Assembly (NCBI GenBank): GCA_950106755.1
Contig: OX467083.1
Coordinates: forward strand, 43,910,555-43,974,554
Direction: 5' to 3'
Source: Climacium dendroides
Taxonomy: Eukaryota; Streptophyta; Bryopsida; Hypnales; Climaciaceae
DNA length: 64,000 bases
Positions 25,790 through 36,398 of this stretch are shown here, one piece after another (position 1 is the stretch's first letter; each line of letters opens with the position of its first letter). Position numbers and translations under genes: made by a program. The notes under the pieces were generated by a model that was not told the DNA's origin, searched no databases, and saw only the letters and a list, made by a program, of their open reading frames with translations.

Positions 25790-27387
25790 GTTGTTGGTTA
25801 ACCTTAACTTTAACCCCATTAATCCTAGTATCAACTACTAACTAATTGGTTATTAACCAGCCACTATCAAGCCAACTAACACAAGCTCAATACTAAGCTT
25901 CTAACATCAAGTTTCAAACATCAAGCTTTTAACATCAAGCTCTTGATACAAGCAACTACAACTATTAAATGCATTTTTCCTAATATACACAGACATCATT
26001 TCAACTACTAAACGATCTACGTCACAACACCATTTTGGCAACGTCCAATGTCCTCTTGTTTTCGGAATTGGCACAGTTGTTTTCTCTTTTGCAGGGGTGA
26101 ATGTAGTGTTTATGGTGCATTTGAAGTTGTTGTAGTGAGATTTTGTGCATGGAGGAAATAAAGTGAAAGGTAGTATTATTGTTGTTGATGTCCAAAGCTT
26201 TTACATTCTCTATAAGCTAGAAGATTGCTAGGCCTCTAATCTTAGTGTTAGTCCAACAAATCATTGCATTACTTGCGTCTCTCAAGGCAGACATATTGAG
26301 ACATTAATTTGCACTACAAGAGTTGTGAATGTTATCTCAAAATTTAGTAGTTATATTATTTCTATGCATTACAGTAGTATATTTTATCCACTAGAAGAAA
26401 AAAACACTTGAATTGACACGTCCTAATTGACAAAGTGTCTGAATTGACAAAAAATTAACAAAAAAAAATCTGAATTGACAAAAAATGACAGCATTCCCTT
26501 GTAGTGATCTAAGATTTGTTACAAAGAATGTTTGTTATACAACTTGCACTAAAGAAGATTTTTCATTGTCTAAATTCTCTACTGAAAAGGACAAACAATT
26601 CATGAACAACTTTACATCTTACACACGGTGCCTATAGAAATAACAACAAGGAAGGTTGGTATCGCAGCGTCTAGTGATTGCATATACCCCACATGCATGT
26701 AAATTGTTTTCCCTTAGTGATTCTCATTGCACATAGACAATTCACTACATTTGCATATTTGTAGGACTTGTTTGTTCAAGACAATCAACAAAATTTAATT
26801 CTTTGGTAGGTAGAAATTTCTTTTATGCATTGCATGGTAGGGCATCCAGTGATGAGATTCATAACATGAACTTATTTATCCCTTAAGTACCATCACATCT
26901 TAATCCTACATTAAAAGAGCCTTAAACTACCACCGCTACTTCCCTTCCCAAATCTACAATTCTACTTGCTTTGCTCCTACTTTAATTTTACTAACTACCA
27001 CTCCACTTAAAATATATCGAAGCCGCTGGCATCTTCCAATACCACTCTTAGTAGCTACCACCTATGTGTCCACCTCGCCTTGGTAATCACAAGTTTACAC
27101 TGGTGTGAAAGCACACCACTTGTCTTTTGTAACAACGCTCCATAACACCCTCCTTAGGTGTTATTTACATGAGGGACCCAACCGGAGGTAGAGCTTTAGG
27201 TGACCAATTGTTAAAGTTAGGTCTACCCTTGATCCTACTTCCGAGTGCTTTTTGATTCTTAACTAGAGCTCTAACATTAGAAGGGTCATCACAATGTCTA
27301 TTCCATTGATTGTATAAGGTGGAACTCAATGGAATGTCGAAGTAGAGAACACTATCATTGACCTTTGGAAGTTGATGCCATCTTCAC
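25790..27387. other. AT-rich DNA inside the split foldback, no gene
   Basis: Short ORFs only. Nothing recognisable as a domain, RNA gene or terminal repeat, apart from low-complexity A/T runs. Confidence 0.55.
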
Positions 27388-27560
27388 TACACTAATGATG
27401 GTAAATAGTATTGGCAACACTAAGTATGAAGCACAACACTAAATGTCAACAATTTTCTTAATGTTATCAACACTAAATTTCAACATAGACACTAATTGTC
27501 AACTACTGGATATAAATCTTTTACAAGTTTACATTTAGTGTTACATATTATTTCATTAAA
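27388..27560. mobile_element. Half copy of the TA-flanked MITE, inverted
   Basis: Starts TACACTAATGATGGTAAATA and continues as the reverse complement of the right half of the element at 18814-19157, including 'tttacaagtttacatttagt' against the complement near 19012. It stops without a second terminal repeat, so it is truncated. Confidence 0.75.
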
Positions 27561-28710
27561 TTGAAATGAAAAAATACAAACCTAAATATACAAATGCTTA
27601 TTCAAATGAACACTTCAGTAAATAAATATTAGAAACCTTCATGAATTTGAATTCTTTGTTTTCAAAATACAAACAAAAAAATCAAAGGAATTGTTTTCAT
27701 ATAATAAGAATGAGAGATAAAATAGAAATTGATTAAGTTACAAACAATTTATAAGAAAATATTCATTGGAAGTATCAAATAAAGATTTTTTACTATGTTT
27801 TCACCAAAAACACTCCAAAATTGCCATTTTTAATATAAATACCATATTTTAGAAAAATAAAACATTTTTTTTTATATAGATGCCCATAAGATCTTGTAGT
27901 ATGCCAGTTTCAAAAGATGAGAAAAAAGATTTCAAAAATTTCTATTATATAGATTGCAAAAGATTAGCATTTGAAGTGACACAAATTCTTTTTTTTGGCC
28001 CTATAAATAATAATTGGGAAACTACACTTCACAAGGTTACATTTGTATGAAAAAATGTCTAAAATGATAGTTATTCTTTGGATTCATTCTTCAAGTCAAG
28101 TTGGCTACATGCTTGAAAAATTTCAAATCATTTAGATTTGTACATCATATAAGAAAATAATAGTAAGTAGAAAGAAGTAGCTAGAATGATTCAAAGGACT
28201 AAATTGTTGAGAATTTGGTAATGGACTTGAAAAATGCCAATTCCAATGGTTATAATGTTGTAATAAACAATCTACATCCTATGATTTTATTTTTTTTCAA
28301 AAATATTGAAAATTGAGTTAAATAAAGGACTTCAAAGTTAATTTTAGAGTGAAGATTCCATAATTATCCTGCAAACTAAAACTCCTCATATCCTTCATCT
28401 CATTAATCAAAATGGCATGATAAAAATATTTTCAAATATATATACATCTAAATATTTTATTTTATTTTAAAAAGTAAATTTTAAAAAATTCTTTTGAGTT
28501 ACTTAGGTTGCCTGCATTTCAAAGAAAACTACATATCATATAATAACTTTTTTTGATCATGTAGTGAAAAGTTATGCAAATTGTTGGGCCTTAAAGCTAC
28601 TCCTTGTGCATGTGTTGTGTGAAAATTTTAAAGAAAAAAAATTCCAATTGTAGTGAGTTGTCCAAAATTACTATGTTGCTAAAAAATACAGTGTGGTCCT
28701 TTAGGATTAA

Positions 28711-29030
28711 GACGTTCTTGTGAGTCCTTATTATGTCCACTTCATGCCAAAATGATGCCATGGACATGTCTATATTCCACACTAAAATGACTAACAAGTA
28801 GTGGCTTCAATCAATTTTCTTTGCTAAGAATTTATTGCACTTTATTAGTTGCACTTCAAATTTAGCTCAAGCTAAAGGTACTTAAGAATTCATTTACAAG
28901 TGAAGAACACACATTCTAGTTACCCCTTTTACTTTGATGAATATTCTAAAACCACACACATGGGACCACAAATTATTAGCACAAAGAGTTTCTTCCACAT
29001 GCACAATCTATATACATCTTTTGGCAATTC
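28711..29030. other. AT-rich spacer, no gene
   Basis: Sequence between the foldback end and the next TTAA-flanked element. No feature seen. Confidence 0.5.
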
Positions 29031-29034
29031 TTAA

Positions 29035-29279
29035 TCCTTGAGCACCTTAGAGGCCTAAATTTGGCCTCTCAATTTTGAAAAACATTCTTGTTTGACTACT
29101 ATAATCTTTTGAGTAGTATGGTGAAAGGATGAGTTCTCCACTCCTCCGGGTCTTTCTTGACTACCAATCGATATAGTTGGATTATGTGAATCTCTTCTTA
29201 GGAGAAAGCTTGAGCAAATTGAAGTTGAAAAGGTCTGAATTTCATTGAATTTGCTTTGGCGCTTAGGGGTTAATGCATG
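29035..29279. mobile_element. 245-bp TTAA-flanked MITE
   Basis: Flanked by TTAA at 29031-29034 and 29280-29283. The left end is TCCTTGAGCACC and the right end, on the minus strand, is CCCCTAAGCGCC, imperfect inverted repeats of about 12 bp. The interior is homologous in inverted orientation to 52051-52316; both contain the word 'gactactataatcttttgag' or its complement. It has no coding capacity. Confidence 0.78.
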
Positions 29280-29283
29280 AATA

Positions 29284-30610
29284 CTTTTATAGCCTTTTCA
29301 TATACCTCGTATATTAGATACCATTGTTCTTGTCTAACTTGTGACTTTTGATTGCAAACCTGAATTCAAAATTTGCAAATTTTATCATGCGTTGCAAATA
29401 AAAAAATTCAATGTTCCTTCTAGACAAGCGAGGGGTTAGTTCATCCTAGCCATTTTTTTAAGCTTCAAACTAGTGATCCCCAAATTGCCTAAAATTAGCT
29501 AAATTTCTACCCCAAAAATCCTTGTGGTACTAGTGCATTGTAAAAAATGGCCTTTAATGAAGAGATTTTAGCCAAAACTACAACAATAGAATTTGATAGT
29601 CAATTTGCAAACTAAATAACTTTATCCACATTGAAATTAGCATTTGTTTAGTCAATTTTGTATTATGATAGGAGGTTCTAAGAGAGCATAGACTCAAAAT
29701 CAACCACCCCTTCAAATGTACACTATTTGTACATTTTTTTAGACACAAATGAAATGGAATTTCATTGCAATAAAAAAGGAAACAAAGCCACCAGCCTAAA
29801 TGGAATGACTTGGTTTAGATGCCAATTCTACTTGTCTTTCAAAAGAAATTTACTGAAAAATATTTCAAGAAGATTCACTTTCCTAAAATTTAGTTTCAGC
29901 TCTTAGGTAAGTGATTTATGGACCTCTTATTGTATAGTACTTCCAATAATCCTTTACAACTTGCAAAATTTTTTTTTTCCTATTTTTTTCTTTGATACTA
30001 AGGTAAACCTGCTTATGACAAATAAACCACCCATGACAAGCACCTAGGGAACTACCTATTAGAGTCTTACATCAACCCATGACAAACTTTTTCTAATAGA
30101 TGGGGTTCCAACTACATTAATGCGATTTGTGGCTATAATCCATGCCCTTGGAGATGGTTGTGGAATTATTAGTGATTGTTATAGGACACTTAGACCTTTC
30201 TAGTGTAAACTCTTCATTAAAACTTATTTTTTTAATCCTTTATGTCATGGCCATGTTAAGAAATCTTGTAGCTATGTTAGAAAATATTGTGACTACTTTA
30301 GGTGGTAAGATGACCATTATGGAAACACTTTTTATTGATTTGGGATAGTCTAAAGACTCTTTCGGACCAATTAGGCAACACACTTCAGAAATTCATAACA
30401 AAATCATACTTTGTTCAAAAAATAAAATTTCAGTTGCTTCCTTCATTTCTCACATTTGTCTTTGTATGGGAAAAAAAATCTGATTTTTTTTACTAGTGAC
30501 AGCACAAGAAACCACTCATTCTATTTGTTGTAGGCAGGTTTACCTTACTCACTCTCAAGGTAGCCAAAGTTGATGCTTGTCTGTCTTGAAGGTAGCATTT
30601 GCACCAAATT
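29284..30610. other. AT-rich intergenic DNA, no gene
   Basis: Low-complexity A/T-rich DNA. The only ORFs are short and have no family resemblance. Confidence 0.5.
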
Positions 30611-30815
30611 CACTACAAAAAAAACAAGTGTCCACAATGACTGTTATACAACAATGACTACAGAATGGCTATTTTGGAGTCATTGTAAAAAAGAAATGAC
30701 TACTGCAATCATTGTGAAAAAGAAATGACTACCGTAAAAAAGGAATTACTGCAGTCATTGTGAAAAAGAAATGACTACTGTAAAAAAGGAATTACTGCAG
30801 TCATAGTGGATAAGT
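30611..30815. mobile_element. CACTA-like terminus with subterminal repeats (fragment)
   Basis: Begins 'cactacaaaaaaaacaagtg', the kind of terminus seen in plant CACTA (CMC) elements. It is followed by imperfect repeats of 'attgtgaaaaagaaatgac' and 'taaaaaaggaattactgcag' at about 30665-30805. Subterminal arrays of short repeats are usual for this superfamily. No opposite terminus or transposase was found, so this is a fragment or a MITE-type derivative. Confidence 0.5.
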
Positions 30816-31604
30816 CATTCCCCGGACGGTCGGACCCCACACACCCGACATCCGTCAGGCCCTGATTGGTGCTCAGTGGGCCAAGGGCCTCTCGCGAATC
30901 TGAACATTCCCCCCAACAGCACAGTACCGACGCGAGCCGGTCCAAGGTTCCGTCAGGTGCCTCGCGCGGTCCGAGGCGGGAGGAACGAGAGAATACACGT
31001 GAAGAGTAATGCGAAGCAAGCACACCATCAGGCATGAGGAATGCGTTGGCTGCACAAACAACGTGCCCATGAACTCTTGCACTCCACCACCCAACTTCAC
31101 TGGAGCGCGTATTCACAGCAAACGCGTTCGAATCTTTCCGTTATTTCCAAACTTAGCAAGCCAATGCAAGTGGGGGATCCCAGATGAGATAGCATACGAA
31201 ATGTCGTATCATAAGAAGTCCCCATCATCCTGCTCATAGTACTCATCTTGTTGCTCATCTTGTGGTGTTTCTGGGGGGTGCGGGTGGGTCACGAGCTTGG
31301 TCAGAGTGGTCGTGTCGCAGTGGACTCCCGTGAGGGCTCTGTGCGACGTGAAACGGCGAGAGGCGGGCTCCCACCAGTCCTTTTTCGCTAGCCAGGTGTT
31401 GCAAGGGTGAACCGATCCGAACGAGAGAGTGAAGTCACTCTTGCCCCTTATCTTGCAGTAGTCATCTGTATGCACCTTGCAAGCTTATCTTCGACTGCGA
31501 CAGCCTCCAGGCCCTCCACCTGTTTGGTTCTACCGCGCCCACCTGTTGTTGTCCCAGGCCGTACCTAACTCAAGTGAACGAAACGGAACTTGTAAAAAGC
31601 AGCC
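30816..31604. promoter_or_regulatory. GC-rich region upstream of the hydrolase gene; function unresolved
   Basis: Composition changes sharply to GC-rich at about 30816. The hydrolase start codon follows at 31605, so promoter and 5' UTR must lie here. The minus strand has two long frames, 30775-31116 (113 codons) and 31209-31475 (88 codons, acidic C-terminus). They could be exons of a divergent gene, but I recognise no domain and see no clear splice pairing. Confidence 0.4.
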
Positions 31605-34600
31605 ATGCCTATTCTCAGTTCTTTCGTTGGTGTGGTGGTTCTTCCCCTGGGGCTCGCGTTCTCCTTTCTTCTGCACCACATTATGGCGACTTCGTTTGCT
31701 TCGTTCCACGCTGTGCACGAACACGCTGTACCTCATGGATTCGAATTTCAGTCCGAGCCGTCGACTTGGAGGAATGTCGAGGGGGAGAAAGTGCGACAGC
31801 AGCTCCTGGAAGTGCTCGCGTCTCGGCGACGCCAAGCCGGTAATTCGAAATTTGGTTGAGATGTCGATTTTCTTGCTTTGTGTTGTGTGTGCGCGCGTGC
31901 GTGCTTTGATTCGGTTACTTACGGTTGTCACTGGTGCAGTGGAGCCGCCCGAGCTTTTGCCTGGTGAGCCCCGGCTCCGCCCGTTCCTCCAAGAGGAAGC
32001 TGCGGCGTTTTTGAATCCCGAGGTTGGCTAGCATTGCTCTGATTCACTTTTGACTGCATGCTTCGGTGAAGGGTTTAAGCATTGTTTGGAATAAAGCAAT
32101 TTTTTTTTTTCATTTCTTTAGTGGCAGCTCAATTGGGTCGCAATTTTTAGCCCGTGATTTGAACTTTTGTCTAGGTTTTGAATTCGTGGTTCATTCTGGG
32201 GTTCTGATTTTTTACGGGGATTCCTTTTTCTGAAGCCATTTCACTGTGGAGATTTCTTGTATCCTCAATTTCATGGACGAAGATTTAGTCCATTGAATAC
32301 TGATTGACCTTGACAGGTTTTGGCGCTTTGCCCGAAAGCCGAACGTGCCCGGCGTCACAACACGCTGGAGATCGAGGAGGAAAACAGGGTTTTAAGAGTA
32401 GAGGTATAATAAAAGCTGTAGAGGATGCAAAATTATGTTGTGACGCGATCATCACTCGCTTGAAATTTGAGTCAATTGCACTTCGAATGTAATGTCGTTT
32501 AGAGTATTGCTTTGAAACTTCTCCGAAACTAAGGACACCTGTAGCAGCGGCGACCTCGGTCGCCATTGTCGGAAGAATGGCCGGGTGAGTGCCTTCCCGC
32601 CCCTTCTTTCCGTCCAACAAACGAAGGAATTTTTTTGTTTTTTTTATAAAATCAATAGAACAGGATCAATCAACCCCTGTCCGTTCCCTGATCTGTCCCC
32701 GATCTGTCCGTTACCCTGATAAACTTCATCTCTCCCGGCAAGGGTCGCCCGGTGATTCTCCCGGTGCCATTGGCGAGGTCGTCGCTGCTACAGACTACCC
32801 CCGAAACTAAGAAATCTAATTGCTTTGCCATATGCTGGGTGTCGCCATTTATTCACGTCGTAATACGTGCAAGTGATGCAGACTGGAGAGCAAGGGAAAA
32901 TCCCTTTTCTTATCATTCGCCCTAAGTGGCATCACTCTAAGAAACGAAGACCAGTTGTGATATGTATGCACGGGACGGGACACAACAAGGAATCGATGCG
33001 GCCATTCATGGAGGCGAGTTCTCTTTCCTCTTCTTGTTATTTCCTTTTTGGATCCAATTTTTCCCTGAGTATGCAGGGATTGCGGTATTCTCAGTGATTC
33101 TCACGGTTTAAGGCTCGATACCTATGGAATCAGATCTGATAGTTTCTGTTGAATCCCATTGTTTCCTTGACTGGACAATTGCTGGTTTATGCCGATCATA
33201 TAGCGTAGGCACCCCATTCACCAAACACGAACTCTTCACCGTTCAGTAACTGTTCTGTTACAAGAATTTGCAATTGAAGTGAACTATGCTTGGTGCACGG
33301 TCCCGAAATGAAATTTGCTTGGTCATTGGCATACTTACTATACATCGTTCGAGTTTAATTAAGCTTGCTCACTGCAACAGGCATATGCTGCTCTGGGATT
33401 TGTGGCTGTTGCTGTGGACGCACGGTATCATGGAGAACGTGGGCGTAGCCAACATGCTTATATGAATGTTAGTTTTCTCTCTATGAACTTCCTTCATGAC
33501 ACAGACATGTATATATCTGGATCAGACATGCTTTTCATTGAATCAAACATCGCTATGCTTTATTCGTTCTTGTCGTCTATTGTCTGATTGTGACGGATAT
33601 GCAATTTTGAAATAGGCTTTAATTGCTGGATGGAAGACTGGTCTGGAGATGCCCTTCATTTTTGACACGGTATGGATCATTTTTTTATGCTTGATCGTGT
33701 TTATATTTCTTCAACAGTTCATTTGATATATTGCCTTTTTGAGACGTTTGTTTCAGTTTCAAGCTTGTAATTGAGATTTAATGAAGGTGGTGGGCATCCC
33801 ATTGGTTAGGTCTGGGACGTTATTAAAATTGTAGATTACCTCACAGGAAGACCTGACGTTGATCCTGAACGCATTGGGATGATGGGGATCTCACTTGGAG
33901 GTATGGTCACACTCGATGCAACTCATCAATAGGTTAAGATTTTGTGTCTGAAGTTAATAATTCTGGATTCAATCCTGGTCCATAACTGTATTGTTTAATT
34001 TCCTGCTTCCAGGCATGGAAACATGGTTCACAGCGGTTGCAGATCCTCGAATTAGTGCAGCACTACCGTTAATCGGTATTCAGGTAATTAATTTCTTCAT
34101 GAATGTTATGATGACAGTCTTTGGTAAATGGTATTTACATGTTCTTATTTTAGTGATTAGGGGCTATGGGTGCTTTGTGATTTTTTCAATAGCTTGGTAC
34201 ATGACCCCGGCTCGTGGATTCTTTTCGAGGTCATAATTCTGTGACTCTGACAAAGCAGAATTTCGGCTGGGCGGTTTTGAATGACCACTGGCAAGGCAGG
34301 GTATACAGCATTCTTGAAGTATTCCTAGGTTAGCAAGTCTGCGAACTCTTTGTGAACCTATCGTCCTGTTGTTTTTTTTCACTTATTTCTCTCAATCAGC
34401 GCTTAGTTTTGAACTTAGCTTTGAACTTATAATGCTGATGTGAGCTTGCCTGCAATTGTTGCTAATATTGGACTGTTAGTGAACCGAGCAAACTTCTGAA
34501 TCACTGAATGACCATCAATTGGGTTCCTCTGCAAATTTTTGTATTTCATTACTGACACTTCTTGTGACTTGGACTGTGGCGAGGGTGTTTGCAGTTGCAG

Positions 34601-35814
34601 CTCAGGATTTAGGAAAAGATGAAATCGATTCTGAGACCGTCGCCGCGGTAAGTTTTCTGAATGTATCGTCATGTTAGGGGGTGGTTTCTAGTTTCATCAA
34701 TGCACGACGCTCTTATATACGTGCTGCAATTTTTGGAGGACTTTCGTATGCCGCCCTCTATACTAAGCTTTGAAGTAATGCCACATGGTTCTTGAACAAC
34801 CCTTTAGACAATGACTTCGTTAGATGTTTTGTATGAGTATCTGACTATATTGCACCCATTTTGAAGGTATGGCAAAGACTAGCACCGGGACTGATGGATT
34901 TCTTGGACTCCCCACTCTCCGTTCCGGCAATCGCACCTCGTCCTCTTCTCGTTTACAATGGTACGTAATTGAAATGTACGCTCTCTGTATTACTGTCTTG
35001 TCATAGTTCTATAATTGCAATATAGTACAGGAAACTGTCCTGATGAATATAGGTGTACTGCCCCAAAACGTACTGCCGCAATCCTATAATTGTCCTTGAC
35101 GCATAGACCAGAAAACACTTGTTTATCAACTTTTATATACTCTTGCGACGAAGAGAAACCGGATGTAATAGTTTCAACCGTTTATTACGTGTCATAGCTG
35201 GTGACAACAGAGTCTCTGTTTTGTAGGACAAGAAGACCCTCGATGTCCAATTCAGGGATTGGGAACGGTGTTGCTAAAGACTGCTGACAGGTACAAGGAA
35301 GCTGGAGTGCCAAAACACTTCAAGGTGAGATGTAATTCTGATTTTTATCATCGTGTGCCTTGGCCCTGCACACTTCGGATTTTATGTTTGAAGGGAAAAG
35401 CTGCGCTTCCGGGTAATGGTCAATATAGTCAAACGTCGTTATCACGTGATCTTCATTAGGGCGCCTTTTAGGCTAATGTCTCATGGACTGTCTGGTCGCC
35501 TTTTGTATAGATTTTGTGTGGAAGGCGTACCACTAAGTAATAAGAGACTCAACAGAGTTTTAGATGCTTGTTTTGATGTCTGGTAGAGATTTAGAAAAAA
35601 GGTTTGATTGATTGAGTGACTTGCAGTTCATAGCGGAGGAAGGACTCGCACACGCCGTGAGTCAGGAAATGGGTGACACGGCCGTCAGATGGTTTAAGAC
35701 ACATCTTAGACCATGTGAGTTTACTCTGGTATTCACATCTATTCTAGTCATTTTTTCTCGCGGTTGTTGATTACTCTTGAAAGTTACTTACAGTGCGGTC
35801 TTTTGGGTGCAGAG
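31605..35814 (+). CDS. Alpha/beta hydrolase family protein, 13 exons plus split stop
   Basis: Putative serine hydrolase resembling the Arabidopsis At5g25770 type; substrate unknown. Exons: 31605-31839, 31940-32022, 32317-32403, 32882-33013, 33381-33467, 33616-33669, 33810-33900, 34013-34083, 34259-34328, 34595-34647, 34867-34960, 35227-35324, 35627-35714, with stop bases 35813-35814. Frame closes throughout, giving 414 aa. Residues 1-26 are hydrophobic and could be a signal anchor. Likely triad: Ser254 in the elbow GISLGG, Asp356 in QEDPRC, His394 in GLAHAVS. VICMHGTGHNKE fits the oxyanion-loop strand, and DARYHGER is also typical. Intron 4 has a GC donor (GAG|GCGAGT). The stop may be split: T at 35714 joins AG at 35813. 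If that intron is not spliced, the frame ends at 35770 with about 18 extra residues. Confidence 0.9.
32534..32800. mobile_element. 267-bp MITE in hydrolase intron 3 with 11-bp flanking duplication
   Basis: The same 11 bases, ccgaaactaag, occur at 32523-32533 and 32801-32811. Between them the ends are inverted repeats: the left contains CTGTAGCAGCGGCGACCTCG and the right, read on the minus strand, CTGTAGCAGCGACGACCTCG. Similarity continues for about 50 bp. Target duplications of 9-11 bp fit Mutator-like elements; superfamily is inferred. The insert is GC-rich, unlike the intron around it. Confidence 0.8.
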
Positions 35815-36051
35815 TCTGAAATCTGACAGTGAGAGGCTCCCTGTAATCTGCGGTGCAGTTCTGATTGGTATCATTCATTCCAGACCGTTCATTTCATTCT
35901 TTGGAGACTTGTCACACAAACGTCTAATTCATCAGAGGCCATTAGGTTGTTAGCAGCAAGTGACGCTAAGTTTCTCTCCATCAACCCAGGTTAGCGTTGA
36001 TGATGGGTACCCATTTGGCGTAGTTCGTAGAACTGCCTCTTTTGAGTGCAT

Positions 36052-36187
36052 TAAGGTAGGAGGTCCTTAAATCGACCAGGTTTTAAATGCGACCTCTATC
36101 TAGGAATTACATGCTCCTTGGAATATCTATTACCTTATTGATGAGGTAGGGAGACTTAAATGGTCGATTTATGTACCTCCTACCTTA
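36052..36187. mobile_element. 136-bp MITE-like inverted repeat
   Basis: Starts TAAGGTAGGAGGTCCTTAAA and ends with the near reverse complement (tggtcgatttatgtacctcc then taccTTA). The terminal repeats are about 28 bp. It lies 50 bp left of the copia LTR and downstream of the hydrolase gene. No coding capacity; superfamily not assigned. Confidence 0.75.
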
Positions 36188-36237
36188 GTGAAAAAACATA
36201 AGGGGTATATAGATCTAATTTTTTCCATTCATATTAA

Positions 36238-36398
36238 TGAGATGAATAGAGAATATATTTTATTAATATCAATAATGATACAATGAAGCTACAGAGATGG
36301 TCTAATGAAACGTCATGAGGTCTGATTCTACAATCACGATTGTACAATTTTTGTAACGATGCTAAGTTGAGTCACTAGACTTAAACTATGTCTTAACA
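36238..36398 (-). repeat. 3' LTR of the copia element
   Basis: About 161 bp, closely matching 41108-41283. On the minus strand it begins TGTTAAGACATAGTTTAAG and ends CTCA. Just upstream of it on that strand is a purine-rich run (GAAAGGTGGA), the polypurine tract position. The LTR is short for plant copia elements but the pairing is clear. Confidence 0.88.

Larger units (their letters stand above)
22037..28706. mobile_element. TTAA-flanked foldback element split by about 4.8 kb of other DNA
   Basis: TTAA at 22033-22036 is followed by CCCCTGAAGGACTAAATTG. The right end, read on the other strand, is TTAA then TCCTAAAGGACCACACTG (TTAA at 28707-28710). Arms of about 950 bp, roughly 22037-22995 and 27785-28706, are imperfect reverse complements. 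Anchors are 'ctagctacttctttctactt' near 22592 against its complement near 28157, and 'actatattttcaccaaaa' near 22975 against 27790. A diverged relative with an unbroken centre lies at 50342-51839. TTAA target sites are typical of the piggyBac superfamily, but no piggyBac transposase is present, so that link is inference. Confidence 0.72.

Noticed and set aside
31105..31140. 'gttcgaatc' as the T-loop of a tRNA
   Set aside because: No D-loop, anticodon stem or acceptor pairing could be built around it.
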